Origin: Alviniconcha marisindica
Lineage: Eukaryota; Mollusca; Gastropoda; Provannidae
Length of the DNA: 64,000 nt
Direction: 5' to 3'
Assembly (NCBI GenBank): GCA_018857735.1
Contig: JABMCL010002369.1
Span: 62,501 to 126,500, forward strand
In this document: positions 25,869 through 38,560 of the stretch, piece after piece
Numbering within the stretch: position 1 is the first letter of the stretch
How the letters are laid out: each line of letters begins with the position of its first letter
Notes under the pieces: model-generated
The model's database searches: none
What the model saw: only the letters and a program-made list of their open reading frames with translations
Told to the model about the DNA's origin: nothing
Position numbers and translations under genes: made by a program

Positions 25869-28800
25869 GTTCAGGACTTGCCTTACTGGAGGGAGACTTT
25901 TGACTAGACAGCCTGCCCCTCTTCACAGATTGATCTCCCAAGGATGTCCCTGGTGGCAAGACCTCACAGCTTGTTACCATGGTGATACACAAACGGCTCA
26001 AAACAACGGTGATGTGTACGTGGTCAACTTGCGGAGTGACACTTTCACCATGCCAACGACTGCCATGAAAGATGCCATGGTTACAGCACCACTTGGTGAT
26101 GACGTGTATGGAGAGGATCCTACTGTCAACAGTTAGTGCACACTGCACAGGCACTTGACACAATTCAGTTATGCATTGCCTTATCTGTTGCTCTGTATAA
26201 TAATAATGATAATGATCATAAATGTTGGCAGTCAAATGCCAGTGAGTAGACATAGGGTTGATTTTTAAAACATTTTTTTAAAGCACACTGCTTGCGTTGG
26301 AATAGGCCAAATGATTTGGTGCTGTAGACAAACTAATGTGAAGATGTGACTAAATGGTTTGATCTTAGTCTTTCTTAACTACAACTGTTTATGTATTAAT
26401 TATGATTCAAACTTGGGTCTTTATTCCTACGGGTAATTTGAATAAATAATGGCATTTTTTCCAGTCTTGTGGAGTGCATCATTATGATCATTTCTTTGGG
26501 AAATTACCGGACTCAAGAACAATGACAGGCAAAGCAATGATGTTCACTGTTGACAGTTAAAAAAGTAAATAAAAACAAGCAGCAATCTCATCTGTTGAGA
26601 GAAAAAACAATGATGTTGTATGCTAACAGTAAATTATATATACTAAAAAAAAAGAAGAAGCTATGATTCTTTTTTCAAAATGAAAAAGGAAGTTAAATGA
26701 ATAAATGAAAATGTGCTTTTAGTCATAGTTAATTGCAATGTTTAAGCTGCTGACTTGCAGGAAAGAAGCCCTGAAGAATGTTCATTATGTGCAGAGCTTC
26801 AGGAGGAATGCGCAGCATTGCTGGGACAAGAGGCGGCCTTGCTTGTGACAACTGGAACTATGGGCAATATCTGTGCCAGTTAGTAGGGTTACTCGGCTTT
26901 TTAAATTTAATTTTTTTCACCCTGTTGTAGTATTTAATATTGATGTGTTTAACGTTAACTGTCTGTTTTAATTAATCCCCCCACACCCCACACCCTTTTT
27001 GTGCTATGTTGATTATATTTTTGCTGTCTGTTTTTATTTTGCCATTTTGAATGGTGATACATGCATCTGGAAGAGTTTGAATTTGAAGATAATTATATAT
27101 ATATATATAATTAATTTTATACTTTTATTTGCAATGTATTTTTTTAATATCTACTATTGTACCTAATCGTTTCACTACGACATTGTAAAGTTACATGTAT
27201 TTGAAAAGAATGTAATATGAAAAGAATGTGATCATGTGAAGTTGAAGGTTAGGGTATTTTATAACGTAGATAATGGGTACAACGCTTAATCCTCTCCCTG
27301 TCTAGAAATGAGAACAGCTGGTGTATGTCTCTTTTAATAACAGTGTCACAAAGAGGTTCAGCTAACCAGAAAGATTGGCTTTGAGAACTTTGCACCACTG
27401 ATTGACTATTTTGACTCCGTGTCATGTGACATCCTTTAACCGTTTTTCCTGCCTTTAGGATGTTGTATTATGCAACTGCTAACGTTCTCTCCATCTGCTT
27501 GCAGGATGAAGTACACATACCTTAGGATGTTATATGATGTGACTGGCAACATTCTCTCCATCTCTGACAGGATGACGTACACATGCCTTTAGGATGTTAT
27601 ATATATGATGTGACTGGCAATGTTCTCTCCATCTCTGACAGGATGATGTACAACTTCCTGCTTGAAGTCTGGTTTCTTGTGAATTCCTATTGTACAACAA
27701 AGTGATGAAAAGCTTGGACATCTTTAACCTTTTCTCGAGGCTGTTTTTGTAAGGAAAGTGCATCCCAAAAGCCTAATTGTTGGCAATGAAATTGTTAAGC
27801 CATAGGGAAAGCAAGGATGTCAAGTGAAAGCTTAACCAAGATTTGAGTATGTTAAACAGGCTTTCATGAACCCAGAACTGCAGGGGTTTGTTTTTGTTTA
27901 CTTTGTAGTTTATTTATAGTGATATGTATTTGTTTCTGTTCTCCAGTCTTGTCTCATTGCACTGGGCGATTTGAAGAAGTTCTGCTTGGAGACCAGTCCC
28001 ACATCCATTTTTACGAAGTCGGAGGAATAGCTGCAGTATGTAGTACTGAGCCTATCTGTTTGAATTTTTGGTAGTATTGAGCCATCTGCTTATTTTTGGT
28101 AGCTGTAGTATGTAGTATTGAATCAGCTGTTTATTTTTGGTAGCTGTAGTATGTAGTATTGAATCAGCTGTTTATTTTTGGTAGCTGTAGTATGTAGTAT
28201 TGAATCAGCTGTTTATTTTTGGTAGCTGTAGTATGTAGTATTGAATCAGCTGTTTATTTTTGGTAGCTGTAGTATGTAGTATTGGGGCATCTGTTTATTT
28301 TTGGTAGCTGTAGTATGTAGTATTGAATCAGCTGTTTATTTTTGGTAGCTGTAGGATGTAGTATTGAGCCATCTGTTTATTTTTGGTAGCTGTAGGATGT
28401 AGTATTGAGCCATCTGTTTATTTTTGGTAGCTGTAGTATGTAGCATTGAGCCATCTGTTTATTTTTGGTAGCTGTAGTGTGTAGCATTAAGCTGTTTATT
28501 TTTGGTAGCTGTAGTATGTAACATTGAGCCATCTGTTTATTTTTTTGGTAGCTGTAGTATGTAGCATTGAGCCATCTGTTTATTTTTGGTAGCTGTAGTA
28601 TGTAGCATTGAGCCATCTGTTTATTTTTTGGTAGCTGTAATACGTAGCAATACTAGTATTGAGCCATCTGTAAATTTTTTGTTAGCTGTAATACGTAGCA
28701 ATACAAGTATTGAGCCATCTGTTTATTTTTTTTGTAGCTGTAATACGTAGCAATACTAGTATTGAGCCATCTGCATATTTTTTGGTAGCTGTAATACGTA

Positions 28801-31405
28801 GCAATACAAGCATTGAGCCATCTGTTTATTTTTGGTAGCTGCAGTATACAGCATTGAACCATCTGTTTATTTAGTCGACTGTTTTCAGCTCTGGGGTTGG
28901 TGGGGTATGGGTTGAGGGGTGGTGATTGACTGGGTATGTTATTTGTTTGAATGACAGTTTAAGCCTAGTGCAAAATATGCCCAATGGATTGTACGTAGAC
29001 CTTACTGAATGACTGGTGTATGCAAATTAATGTCTCTCAATCAAACATGTAGATCTAAAGAGGGGGAAAAAATCTCTGTATCATCCATTATGTCCATACA
29101 GTGTTTGAAAACTGTGATCTGTGCAACTTACTTGCAGGTGTGGTTAGGGGGCTTTCTAAACAGTTGATATAGTCAGCAAGGTGAACTCAGCATACCTTGT
29201 CTTTTCTAATTGTCAGGTCTTCTGCTACAAGTGGACAGGCAGATTATAGTCAATACACTGTGACCCAAAGCAAGTGTATAGGCAGATTATAGTCAATACA
29301 CTGTGACCCAAAGCAAGTGTACATACAGATTATAGTCAATACACTGTGACCCAAAGCAAGTGTACAGGCAGATTATAGTCAATACACTGTGACCCAAAGC
29401 AAGTGTATAGGCAGATTATAGTCAATACACTGTGACCCAAAGCAAGTGTACATACAGATTATAGTCAATACACTGTGACCCAAAGCAAGTGTACAGGCAG
29501 ATTATAGTCAATACACTGTGACCCAAAGCAAGTGTACAGGCAGATTATAGTCAATACACTGTGACCCAAAGCAAGTGTACAGGCAGATTATAGTCAACAC
29601 ACTGTGACCCAAAGCAAGTGTACAGGCAGACTATAGTCAATACACTGTGACCCAAAGCAAGTGTACAGGCAGATTATAGTCAACACACTTTGACCCAAAG
29701 CAAGTGTACAGGCAGATTATAGTCAATATACTGTGACCCAAAGCAAGTGTACAGGCAGATTATAGTCAATACACTGTGACCCAGTGCAGGTTAGCTATTT
29801 TACGGAGAATGTTCACACTCTCTCTGCAGCTGGCAGGAGTTCAGCCATGCACAGTGAGAAACAATGTAGACGGGACTCTGGACCTGGATGACCTGCAGAG
29901 AAAGATTCGTGCTCGTGATGATCCTCACATGCCTTGGACACGAGCAGTGTGCTTAGAGAACACTCAGAACAGATGTGGAGGGTCAGTCATCTCTGTGGAC
30001 TACATCAAACAGGTACTGATCATGGTTCATTTGACCGCCTCGTGCATGTGCATATGGTACTGATCACAGTTCGTTTGACCACCTCATGCTTGTGCACATG
30101 GTACGGATCATGGTTCATGTGACCACCTCATGCTTGTGCACATGGTACTTATCATGGTTCATGTGACCACCTCATGCTTGTGCACATGGTACTGATCATG
30201 GTTCATTTGACCACCTCAGGCTTGTGCACATGGTACTGATCATGGTTCATTTGACCACCTCATGCTTGCATACATGCTCAGTGTCTTCTAGACCTTTCAG
30301 GCTGTTCAGCTATGATGATGGTGCACCAGGCCCCAGATTCCTAAGTGAAGTCCATGATGAGTTCTGGTTCTTCCTGGCACCAGTTTTTTTTAAATTTTAT
30401 TTTAACAATGGCACTCATAATATTTTAGATATTAAAAGGGTTATACACATACAGATTTGACCGGTACCTACTCTTTTGTATATCGGTCATTTTTCTTTTT
30501 CTTTTGATAGATTTTTGTACATAGGGGAAGCAAGCGACACAAATCAGCGTTGCGGCTGGAAATGACTGAACATACAAGCGATTTTTGTCCACAAGTTTTC
30601 CAGAGGTGTTTGTGGATATGTACTGCCAACATTACCAATTTGGTCTGCAACTGTAAATGCAGTTTTGTAAAGTTAGTCATGCACAGGTGAGGGAGCTGGC
30701 AGATGCAAATGATCTTGTGATGCACCTGGATGGAGCAAGGGTGATGAACGCAGCCACTGCTCTGCAAGTGCCCCCCTCACACATCACAAAGCACTTTGAC
30801 TCTATAAGCATGTGCTTTTCAAAGGTCAGTGGATTCAGTTTGTGATTTTCAAGTGTGATTTCCTTCTGTATGTGTAGTTCTGAGGTGATTTCATTCAGTA
30901 CATGATTTTCTTCGGTATGTGCTTTGCAAGTGTGATTTCCTTCTGTATGTGTTTTAAAAGGGCAGTTTCCTGTATCTTCTGTATGTACTATAAAAGGGCA
31001 GTTTCCTGTACCTTCTGCATGTACTATAAAAGGGCAGTTTCCTGTACCTTCTGTTTGTACTATAAAAGGGCACTTTTCTGTACCTTCTGTTTGTACTATA
31101 AAAGGGCACTTTTCTGTACCTTCTATATGTACCAATAAAGGGCAATTTCCTGTACTCTCTGTATGTGCTTTAAAAGGGCAATTTCCTGTACTTTCTGCAT
31201 GTGCTTGAAAGGGCAATTTTTTTTGTACCTTCTGCATGTGCTTTAAAAGGGTGATTTCCTGTACCTTCTGTATGTGCTTTAAAGGGGCGATTTCCTTCAG
31301 CATGTGCTTTTTAAGGGCAATTTTTCTTCTGTATGCACTTTTCAAGGGTGGTTTTACAAGTATGTACTTGTAAAAGTGACTTTCTTCAGCACTTGTTTTT
31401 TGAAG

Positions 31406-31479
<74 letters not shown>

Positions 31480-33648
31480 CTGTTGTCAAATGTGAATTTC
31501 ATTAGTAGGGGCCATTTGTAAATTATATGCATGTTCTTTTTTTTAATATCAGGGTCTCTCTTGTCCAGTAGGCAGCATTTTGGCAGGTTCCAAAGATTTC
31601 ATCCAGAGGTAAAGGCTCTTCTGTCATGGACAAGCAGCTTGTTTAGTACTGATGATCCTCTGTTTAACCTCTTCACTGCCCCAGCCTGTAAAATTTTCAG
31701 GCTGAATGCTGGTCCTATAACCGATCTACTTTCAGTGCTATGCGTTTTGATGGAAATCCTTTCACATGCTAGTGCAAAAAAGAAGACAAAAAGGCTTAAG
31801 GGTTTCAGATTTTGCACTTTTATGGGTCCTTTTCAAATGACATCATGGCAGTGAAGGGGTTAAAGCTGTTTTGCTTAGAGCATAGTCAGAGATTGCCAAC
31901 TTCCTGCAAGAATTGCACAGAGCAGTATCAGTTTTCGCTGTGCTAAGCATTAAAACTGCAACCCCATACCTGTCTACCCAAGCAGTTTACCAGTATAAAA
32001 TACATTTTTTGCATTATTTTGAGGGAATATGGCCATATTGGAAAATGGATACAGGAAAACATAATTTTCATGAGACTTTGTTGTTGTTTTAAACTGAGCC
32101 AAAAGATTGAAAAACTGTCAAATGAGCAGCTGACACACACCATCACCAAATGCACACTGGCTGGCCTAGCGCAATAGGCTAAGAAATCTTGTCAGGAGTG
32201 AGATTTGAAGTTGCACATGTCAGAGCCTCTGCTAGACCGGCATATGCTGGTTTTTACCGGTAAATGTTTCCCCAGTACCGTTAAAAAATATAGTCGCTGG
32301 TACCAAGTATTGGCTGAAACTGAGCGTTTTGTGTGACTTGCTAGAGATCATACTCTGTACCCTGGGTCCTGAAGCAAGTGGAAGCTCCCGCTAAACAAGA
32401 TCACTTCCGGTGATGTTCAGCAAGCAAAACAGTGAACGCAAAAACTTTCACTGCCATTGGCAACAAAACTGAGTTTGATTACAGTCTGTAAAGGTTGAGT
32501 TGTCAGTACATGATCGATTGTTTTTCCCACATCAGCACTGAAGAATGTGCACGTTGTTACTCGGAAACTAGATCTAGATCAAACGTCAGTGGCACCTACA
32601 CATGCTGAAAAACATTGATAAAACTAACTTTTTCAACGGAAAGACTGTAGCGGTTGGTACCGGAATATTTCTTTGTTGCCAGTACCACGTACCGATAGTC
32701 TCAACAGTCTAGTGGAGGCTCTGCATGTGTATTTCATGCAACATTGCTTCTTCCTTCCATGCCGGTTGGAATTCAAAATGCCGCAGCCACCTGGAAAAAA
32801 AGAAGAAAAGACCCCAGCCTGCATAAGGGAAATACAGGTTCACAAACTCTGGACTAAGGTTTACTCACAAAAGAGGTTGACAGCCCTGACCTTGCACCCC
32901 AAACCTATACAGGGTTATGGCTGCAGTTATAGTGCTTAGCACAGTAGTACGGCTCTGAAGACTACCCTGAAAACCAAGCACAAGTGATCTTAAAGGAGGG
33001 GTGGCTCTTGGTGAAGGGTGTGCTTATGTAGAAGGATGAAGTTAGCTAGTAATAGGATTTTAACGTCATGTCAGCTACACAGGGTGACATCAGGACAATG
33101 AAACTCTGTCATGTGCAAACACACATTAAAGAAAAAACTCTTCTGATGATTATATGAACCCTTGCTCCAGTCAAATCTTACATGTTTGTTAAGGGTTCTT
33201 CTCCAAAGAAATATGAGGGAAAGGGGTCTAAAAAGAGGGGTGGTTTCTTGGTGAGGGGTTCAGTTACACAGAAATATGAAGGAATGGAGTCAGAAAAGAG
33301 GAAGGGAGGGGGGTCCTTGGTTAGGAATTCATCAATATAGAAATATGAAGGAAAGGGGTCTGAAAATTGGGGGGGGGGGGGGTCCTTGGTTAGGATTCAT
33401 CAATATAGAAATATGAAGGAAAGGGGTCTGAAAGGGGGGGAGGGGGGTGCTTGGTAGGAGTTCATCAATATAGAAATATGAAGGAAAGGGGTCTGAAAAG
33501 GTGGGGGGGGGGGGGGGGGGTACTGGTAGGAGTTCATCAGTATAGTTCTAAATATGAAGGAAAGGGGTCTGAAAAGTGGGGGGGGGGGGGGGGTGCTTGG
33601 GTAGGAGTTCATCAATATAGAAATATGAAGGAAAGGGGTCTGAAAAGT

Positions 33649-33680
<32 letters not shown>

Positions 33681-36600
33681 GCGTGGGAGAGTTCATCAAC
33701 ATAGAAATATGAAGGAAAGGGATCTGAAAAGGGGGGGGGGGAGGGGGGGGGGTGCTTGGTTAGGAGTTCATCAGTATAGTTCTAAATATGAAGGAAAGGG
33801 GTCTGAAAAGTGTGTGTGTGGGGGGGAGAGGGGGGGAGGGGGGGCTTAGTTCATCAATATAGAAATATGAAGGAAAGGGATCTGAAAGGGGGGGGGGGGG
33901 GTGCTTGGTTGTTCATCAGTATAGAAATATGAGGGAAAGGGGTCTAAAAGGTTGGGGGGGGGGGGGGGGGTGAAAAGAAAGAGGGGTGGTTTCTTGGTTA
34001 GGGGTTCATCTACACAGCAATATGAAGGAAAGGGGTGTGAAAAGAGGGGTGGTTTCTTGGTGAGGGGTTCATCTACACAGAACTATGAAGGAAAGGGGGG
34101 TGAAAAGGTTGGGGGGGGGGGGTGAAAAGAAAGAGGGGTGGTCCTTGGTAAGGGGTTCATCCACACAGAAATATGAAGGTAAGGGGGTATAAAAAGAGGG
34201 GTGGTTTCTTTGTGAAGGCTTGTCCCCAACATGCTTTCAGCATCTGAGGACATTAAACAAAATGATCGAATCTGTGAGGGGTTCATCTACACAGAAATAT
34301 GAAGGAAAGGGGTGTGAAAAGAGGGATGGTCCTTGGTAAAGGGATTGAGGCCTAGCTTCCATGGGGGCTCCCCAGTCATGCATGTGACGGCCGTTTTGCT
34401 GTTGTATCCCTCAGAGCCCTTTGGGCGCGCAAGGCCCTAGGAGGGGGAATGCGTCAGGCGGGCGTGATTGCAGCTCCCATGCTGGTGGCGCTGAAAGAAA
34501 TCGTTCCGTTGCTGAAGGACGATCATGTGAGGGCTCGTAAAATTGCGCAAGGTTCGTTCACCGTGCCTGAAGTAATATTTTTCTGACAGCAGTACTTGTG
34601 TGCTTATTTTTTTTACCTATTTAAATATAAATCCATTTGTACACTCTTTCTCTCTCTCGTCCATTTGTACATTTTCTCTATCTCTTTTCCAGCTTTTGCT
34701 TTTGCTTAGTAGTTGATCAGCAAGGACTAACTGTTAGACAGTTCTAAATTAACCTTAACTACAGTCCTTGGAAAAGGAAGTTTTCAAGTTGTTGGAGTTC
34801 CTATCCTATGGCACTTTGGGCTCATTTAGAGAGGAAAGGCTCAAAATTTTCTTTGTTTCTTTCTTTCTTCTCATTAGTAGTAGTATTTTGTGTGGAAGTG
34901 TCTATGCATGCCAGGCATAATTCTTCATTCATTCATCATTTGTTATTCTTTTCTTTGACAGCTGTGGCAGACCTTGGGGATGATTCAGTTCTGACAGCTG
35001 ACATGAACAGCATACAGTCCAACATCATCATGCTGCGAACAACTCGGAGTGATGTCACACCACCGCAGGTGTGCCGACGACTAATGCAGGTGCATACTTC
35101 TTTGTTGTTGTTGGATAGCGCCCAACCATCAGCACTCTGAAGATTCTGACACTTTAAATTTAGTGAATGTTGGATTTGGGGCGTTTCCATAATCCACCAC
35201 ACTCAAACATGGGCTACAGGATATTGAACGGGTGTACCTGATCTTTCTGTATGTGTATACACAGTGGACCTCGGTTTTTAGTCTCATCTGTAGGACTTTT
35301 GTAGAGTCTGCACAGAATTTGATTCTGAAGAAATCTCAGGGCGGGCGCTAGCCGAGTTCTGCTGTCATTTTAAGGTGGGATTAAACAAACCTCAATCAAC
35401 TTGCTCAAAATCCAAAGAATGCTATTTATTAGGACAAAACACATGTGAATTTGTGGGGTAATCCCCTTTGTCTAGCTACAAAACGACACTTAAGCAACAG
35501 TTAAACGATGAAAAATGATTAAAAAAATTAGACGGAGAGCTAAGCCACTTATCTGTTTTTGCTTTTTGGTTGAGTTATGCCGTTTTTGTTTCAACTTGGT
35601 CAGATCCAGTGTAGTGTTTTTTTTTTTTTTACATGAGCGCTTTACCTACCAGCTTTTTTAATTTTTTAAGTGTGACTGACTCCTGTTCCATGTTTGTGTA
35701 GCCCACACTATTCGTACTTGAAGCGACCACTGTCAGACTAAAGACCATCGTGTTGCTTGGGAGGGTTTTGCTGGTGGGGTGGGCCGGGGGGGGGGGGGGG
35801 GGGGGGGGGAAGAGAGAGACAGACAGACACAGAGAGAGAACTTGAAAACTTTATTTTACAAGGATTGTAGTTTAGGTTCAGTCAAAACTGGTCCAACAAC
35901 TACTACTAGTCCTTGCAAGAGAGAGAAGACGAGAGGCACGAGTCTGTTTGTCAGGGGCAGACTCTGATCTTATCTAACCCTTCAGCTGCAGGTAGCTAGG
36001 TCGGTTGGTTCTTTTTTCTTTTAGTTGGTTCCTATTTTTTGGTGCAGGCAGGTGACTTGGTGATGGATTTGCTCGCAAGTTACAAGAGAAGGGTTTTACA
36101 TGAATCTTCCAAAAAAAGAATTACTGACATCAGGTGACTGTTGGTGATGGATTTGCTCGCAAGTTACAAGAGAAGGGTTTTACATGAATCTTCCAAAAAA
36201 AGAATTACTGACATCAGGTGACTGTTGGTGATGGATATGCTCGCAAGTGAGAAGAGAAGGGTTTTACATGAATCTTCAGAAAAAAGAATTACTGACATCA
36301 GGTGACTGTTGGTGATGGATATGCTTGCAAGTGACAAGAGAAGGGTTTTACATGAATCTTCAGAAAAAAGAATTACTGACATCAGGTGACTGTTGGTGAT
36401 GGATCTACTTGCAAGTTACAGGAGAAGGGTTTTACATGAATCTTTGATGGTCTAGTCACAAAATGTTGGTCTTTTCTAATTTTGGTGTTGATTTTAGGTA
36501 AACAATCAGAGTTTTCCTTCTTGATGATCCAGTCATGAAAAGTTGGTCCTTTCTGATTTGGTGTAGATTTTAGGTAAATAATTCTTTCTTTGTTTTGAAG

Positions 36601-36768
36601 GTAACGGAGGCAGAGGCATCAACACTCGGTGAAAAAATCAAGGTTCAGATGATCCCTTTCTCAGAGACAGCACTACGACTGGTCACCTACCATGGCATTA
36701 CAGATGAAGATGTGGGCAAATCGATCAAGAAACTACAGTACGTCCTGAAGGAAATGGCAAAAGTCTGA
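25869..36768 (+). CDS. Tha1: Threonine aldolase (PLP-dependent), 9 exons found, 5' exon missing
   Basis: Exons: 25869-26131, 26795-26878, 27947-28035, 29830-30012, 30687-30824, 31553-31608, 34415-34551, 34962-35089, 36601-36768. Phases agree and give at least 414 residues. The family cleaves L-threonine or L-allo-threonine to glycine and acetaldehyde. Motifs in order: [74 protein letters not shown], and [17 protein letters not shown] with the presumed PLP lysine as the last codon of exon 5. The first exon found opens behind a good acceptor in phase 2, so at least one upstream exon with the ATG is not identified. Its first 55 or so residues are basic and unrelated to the catalytic core, possibly a mitochondrial targeting segment. 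Introns 3, 4 and 5 each begin with a minisatellite. A poly(A) signal candidate is at 37633-37638. Confidence 0.94.
27440..27660 (+). repeat. Three-unit tandem repeat carrying acceptor-like sites, aldolase intron 2
   Basis: Three roughly 74-bp units contain TTCTCTCCATCTSYKNCAGGATGA, a pyrimidine tract and CAG. They lie 290-470 bp before the real acceptor of exon 3. Confidence 0.8.
28036..28870 (+). repeat. Minisatellite D at the aldolase exon 3 donor
   Basis: About 20 units of 40-60 bp start at the donor. The exon ends ATAGCTGCA then gtatgtagtactgag; units read TAGCTGTA then gtatgtagtattgag. Each thus repeats the last 8 or so exonic nt and the donor with few changes. The last five units are longer variants with AATACGTAGCAATAC. 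Confidence 0.93.
29215..29785 (+). repeat. 43-bp minisatellite before aldolase exon 4
   Basis: About 13 nearly identical units containing AGATTATAGTCAATACACTG and CCCAAAGCAAGTGTA. They end 45 bp before the acceptor but do not include it. Confidence 0.93.
30013..30265 (+). repeat. Minisatellite E at the aldolase exon 4 donor
   Basis: Six units of about 44 bp begin exactly at the donor: gtactgatcatggttcattt and variants. Copies at about 30058, 30102, 30146, 30190 and 30234 repeat gtactg, gtacgg or gtactt. Confidence 0.92.
30825..31400 (+). repeat. Minisatellite F at the aldolase exon 5 donor
   Basis: About 15 units of 36 bp (12 codons) fill the start of intron 5. The exon ends GCATGTGCTTTTCAAAG then gtcagt; units read GTATGTGCTTTAAAAGG then gcaatttc, so the region around the junction is reiterated though GT is often lost. 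A long minus-strand false frame (30677-31489) results. Confidence 0.85.
31411..31476. repeat. (GT)n microsatellite, aldolase intron 5
   Basis: A 66-bp pure GT run 77 bp before the exon 6 acceptor. Confidence 0.97.
32221..32723. mobile_element. Non-autonomous DNA transposon with terminal inverted repeats
   Basis: The 503-bp segment starts CAGAGCCTCTGCTAGAC and ends in the near-perfect inverted copy GTCTAGTGGAGGCTCTG. It is flanked on both sides by CATGT. The CAGAG termini recall hAT elements, but those make 8-bp duplications and here only 5 bp match. There is no transposase. Confidence 0.75.
33044..33185 (+). mobile_element. SINE-like repeat, family 2
   Basis: It shares GGATTTTAAYGTCMTGTCA, a CACAGGGT/CACTGGGT core and CATCAGGACA with a copy at 38303-38425, and more distantly with 38506-38560, 10950-11012 and the tail of 43105-43268. 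Confidence 0.6.
33190..34340 (+). repeat. G-run minisatellite, aldolase intron 6
   Basis: About 17 units of 55-90 bp share GTTCATCAATATAGAAATATGAAGG and AGGGGTCTGAAAAG, most followed by 8-30 consecutive G. The G-rich strand is the coding strand. Confidence 0.92.
35400..35545 (-). mobile_element. MITE-like element fragment in aldolase intron 8
   Basis: It matches the right half of the 543-972 and 51737-51985 elements in opposite orientation: GCTATTTATTAGGACAAAAC, TAATCCCCTTTG, GCTACAAAACGACACTTAA. Confidence 0.65.
35787..35850. repeat. Poly-G and AGAC tract
   Basis: A run of more than 20 G followed by AGAGAGACAGACAGACACAGAGAG. Confidence 0.9.
36040..36450 (+). repeat. 83-bp minisatellite, aldolase intron 8
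   Basis: Five units contain GGGTTTTACATGAATCTTC and AATTACTGACATCAGGTGAC. They end about 150 bp before the last aldolase exon. Confidence 0.92.
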
Positions 36769-37084
36769 CCGAGAATCCGTCAACGACTGACTTCTAAATG
36801 TCCATGAAACCGATATTAGTATATACAATCAAGTCAGAGATGTGTTGGTAGTTCAAAAAAGAATGCCAAGCATGTCATGCAGCGGTATCGTCATTTATAA
36901 GCACAAGTCATGACCCAGCATGCTGAAGTCCAGCTTGGGATAAGATGGGACAGCACATTCAAAAGGGTAATTCCAGTACGCTATTTAATGACAATCATGA
37001 AGTTATTGAATCAGTACTATAACCAGATTTCTATAGTCACAACAAATTGTCTATTTTTTATAGTCAAGCTACTTTTTTGGTAAC

Positions 37085-37580
37085 AGGGTCCTGAATCACA
37101 TTTTATAACCATCACAACAGGGTCCTGAATCACCTGTCATAACCATCACAACAGGGTCCTGAATCACCTCTTATAACCATCACAACAGGGTCCTGAATCA
37201 CCTGTTATAACCACCACAACAGGGTCCTGAATCACCTGTTATAACCATCACAACAGGGTCCTGAATCACCCGTTATAACCATCACAACAGGGTCCTGAAT
37301 CACCTGTTATAACCATCACAACAGGGTCCTGAATCACCTGTTATAACCATCATAACAGGGTCCTGAATCACCTGTTATAACCATCACAACAGGGTCCGGA
37401 ATCACCCGTTATAACCATCACAACAGGGTCCCGAATCACCCGTTATAACCATCACAACAGGGTCCTGAATCACCCATTATAGCCATCACAACAGGGTCCT
37501 GAATCACCCATTATAGCCATCTCAACAGGGTCCTGAATCACCTGTTATAACCATCACAACAGGGTCCTGAATCACCCCCC
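37085..37580. repeat. 33-bp minisatellite downstream of threonine aldolase
   Basis: About 15 units of AACAGGGTCCTGAATCACCTG with ATAACCATCAC, just before the AATAAA at 37633. It probably lies in the aldolase 3' untranslated region. Confidence 0.92.
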
Positions 37581-38302
37581 TCCCCCGGACACAGAAAGAA
37601 ATCCACTGCCAAATGGCTCAACAGTATTTTACAATAAAGCATACTTTGAGTGTCTGACATTCCAACACTCAGATGCGGTACTGTGATATAAAAATTGAAT
37701 TCCACTTCAACCACGCTGAAGGGCTATGCAAATTGTTTACAAAAGACAAGTCATGAGGGTATGCTGACCCTCTCAAAGTTTTATGGGGAGGGGGGACAAC
37801 TTCCCTTTGGGCAAAGGGAAGATGTGGAGCCCTGACCCATAAAGTGCAAAATTTCAAACCCTTAAGTCTTTTTGTTTTCTTTTTCGCACTGGTATGTGAA
37901 AGGAGTTTCATCAAAACGCATAGCATTGAAAGCAATGTTAAAGGACTGGAAAATATACTGTTTGCAGGCGCGCCCATGCATCATTTGGCCTGAAGGGGTT
38001 AATTGCAAATGGTACTGTCATTTATAAGCACAAGTCACTTGACTCAGCATGCTGAATTCCAGCTTATACTCTGGTGCAGTGCATTTAAACAGAGTAATTC
38101 CAGTAAGCTATGTAGTAACACACAAACTAGATTGTTTTTGTCAGTGTAATTACTATAAACAGTTGTCAACACAAAGCAAGTAAGTGGATTTACCTACCAC
38201 ACAGGATCATCACAGGACAAACTGTCACAAGTAACTTACTCACAGTGGCATTAAAGATGTGAACTGTTTTGGTGACATGTTTTTTGTTTTAATTAAGTTA
38301 GT

Positions 38303-38560
38303 TAGGAATTGGATTTTAATGTCCTGTCAACCACACTGGGTCACCTCAGGACAGTCAAACTCGGGTCATAAGCTAAAGCACATTTCTGAACTCTTTCCAT
38401 ATATGTAAACCCTTTATCAAATCAATCCACAAAACCAATCACTCTGAAAACAAAAAAAACTGTGATAAAAGTTTGCAAACTTTGTGTGACTGACACAGAC
38501 AAGTAAGTAAATTGGTGTTTTACACCCAGTCAACCAGTGTGGTTATATCAGGGCAACGAC
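38303..38560 (+). mobile_element. SINE-like repeats, family 2, two pieces
   Basis: 38303-38425 and 38506-38560 both carry the TGTCAACCACACTGGGT / AGTCAACCAGTGTGGTT type core. The second borders the large satellite array. Confidence 0.55.

Noticed and set aside
26755..26794. Earlier acceptor for aldolase exon 2 (after TTGCAG at 26760)
   Set aside because: It would break the frame or insert residues absent from the family; the CAG at 26794 gives the conserved join [14 protein letters not shown].
30677..31489. 270-codon minus-strand frame with 12-residue repeats
   Set aside because: Produced by the 36-bp array F and a GT tract; antisense to a well-supported aldolase exon.
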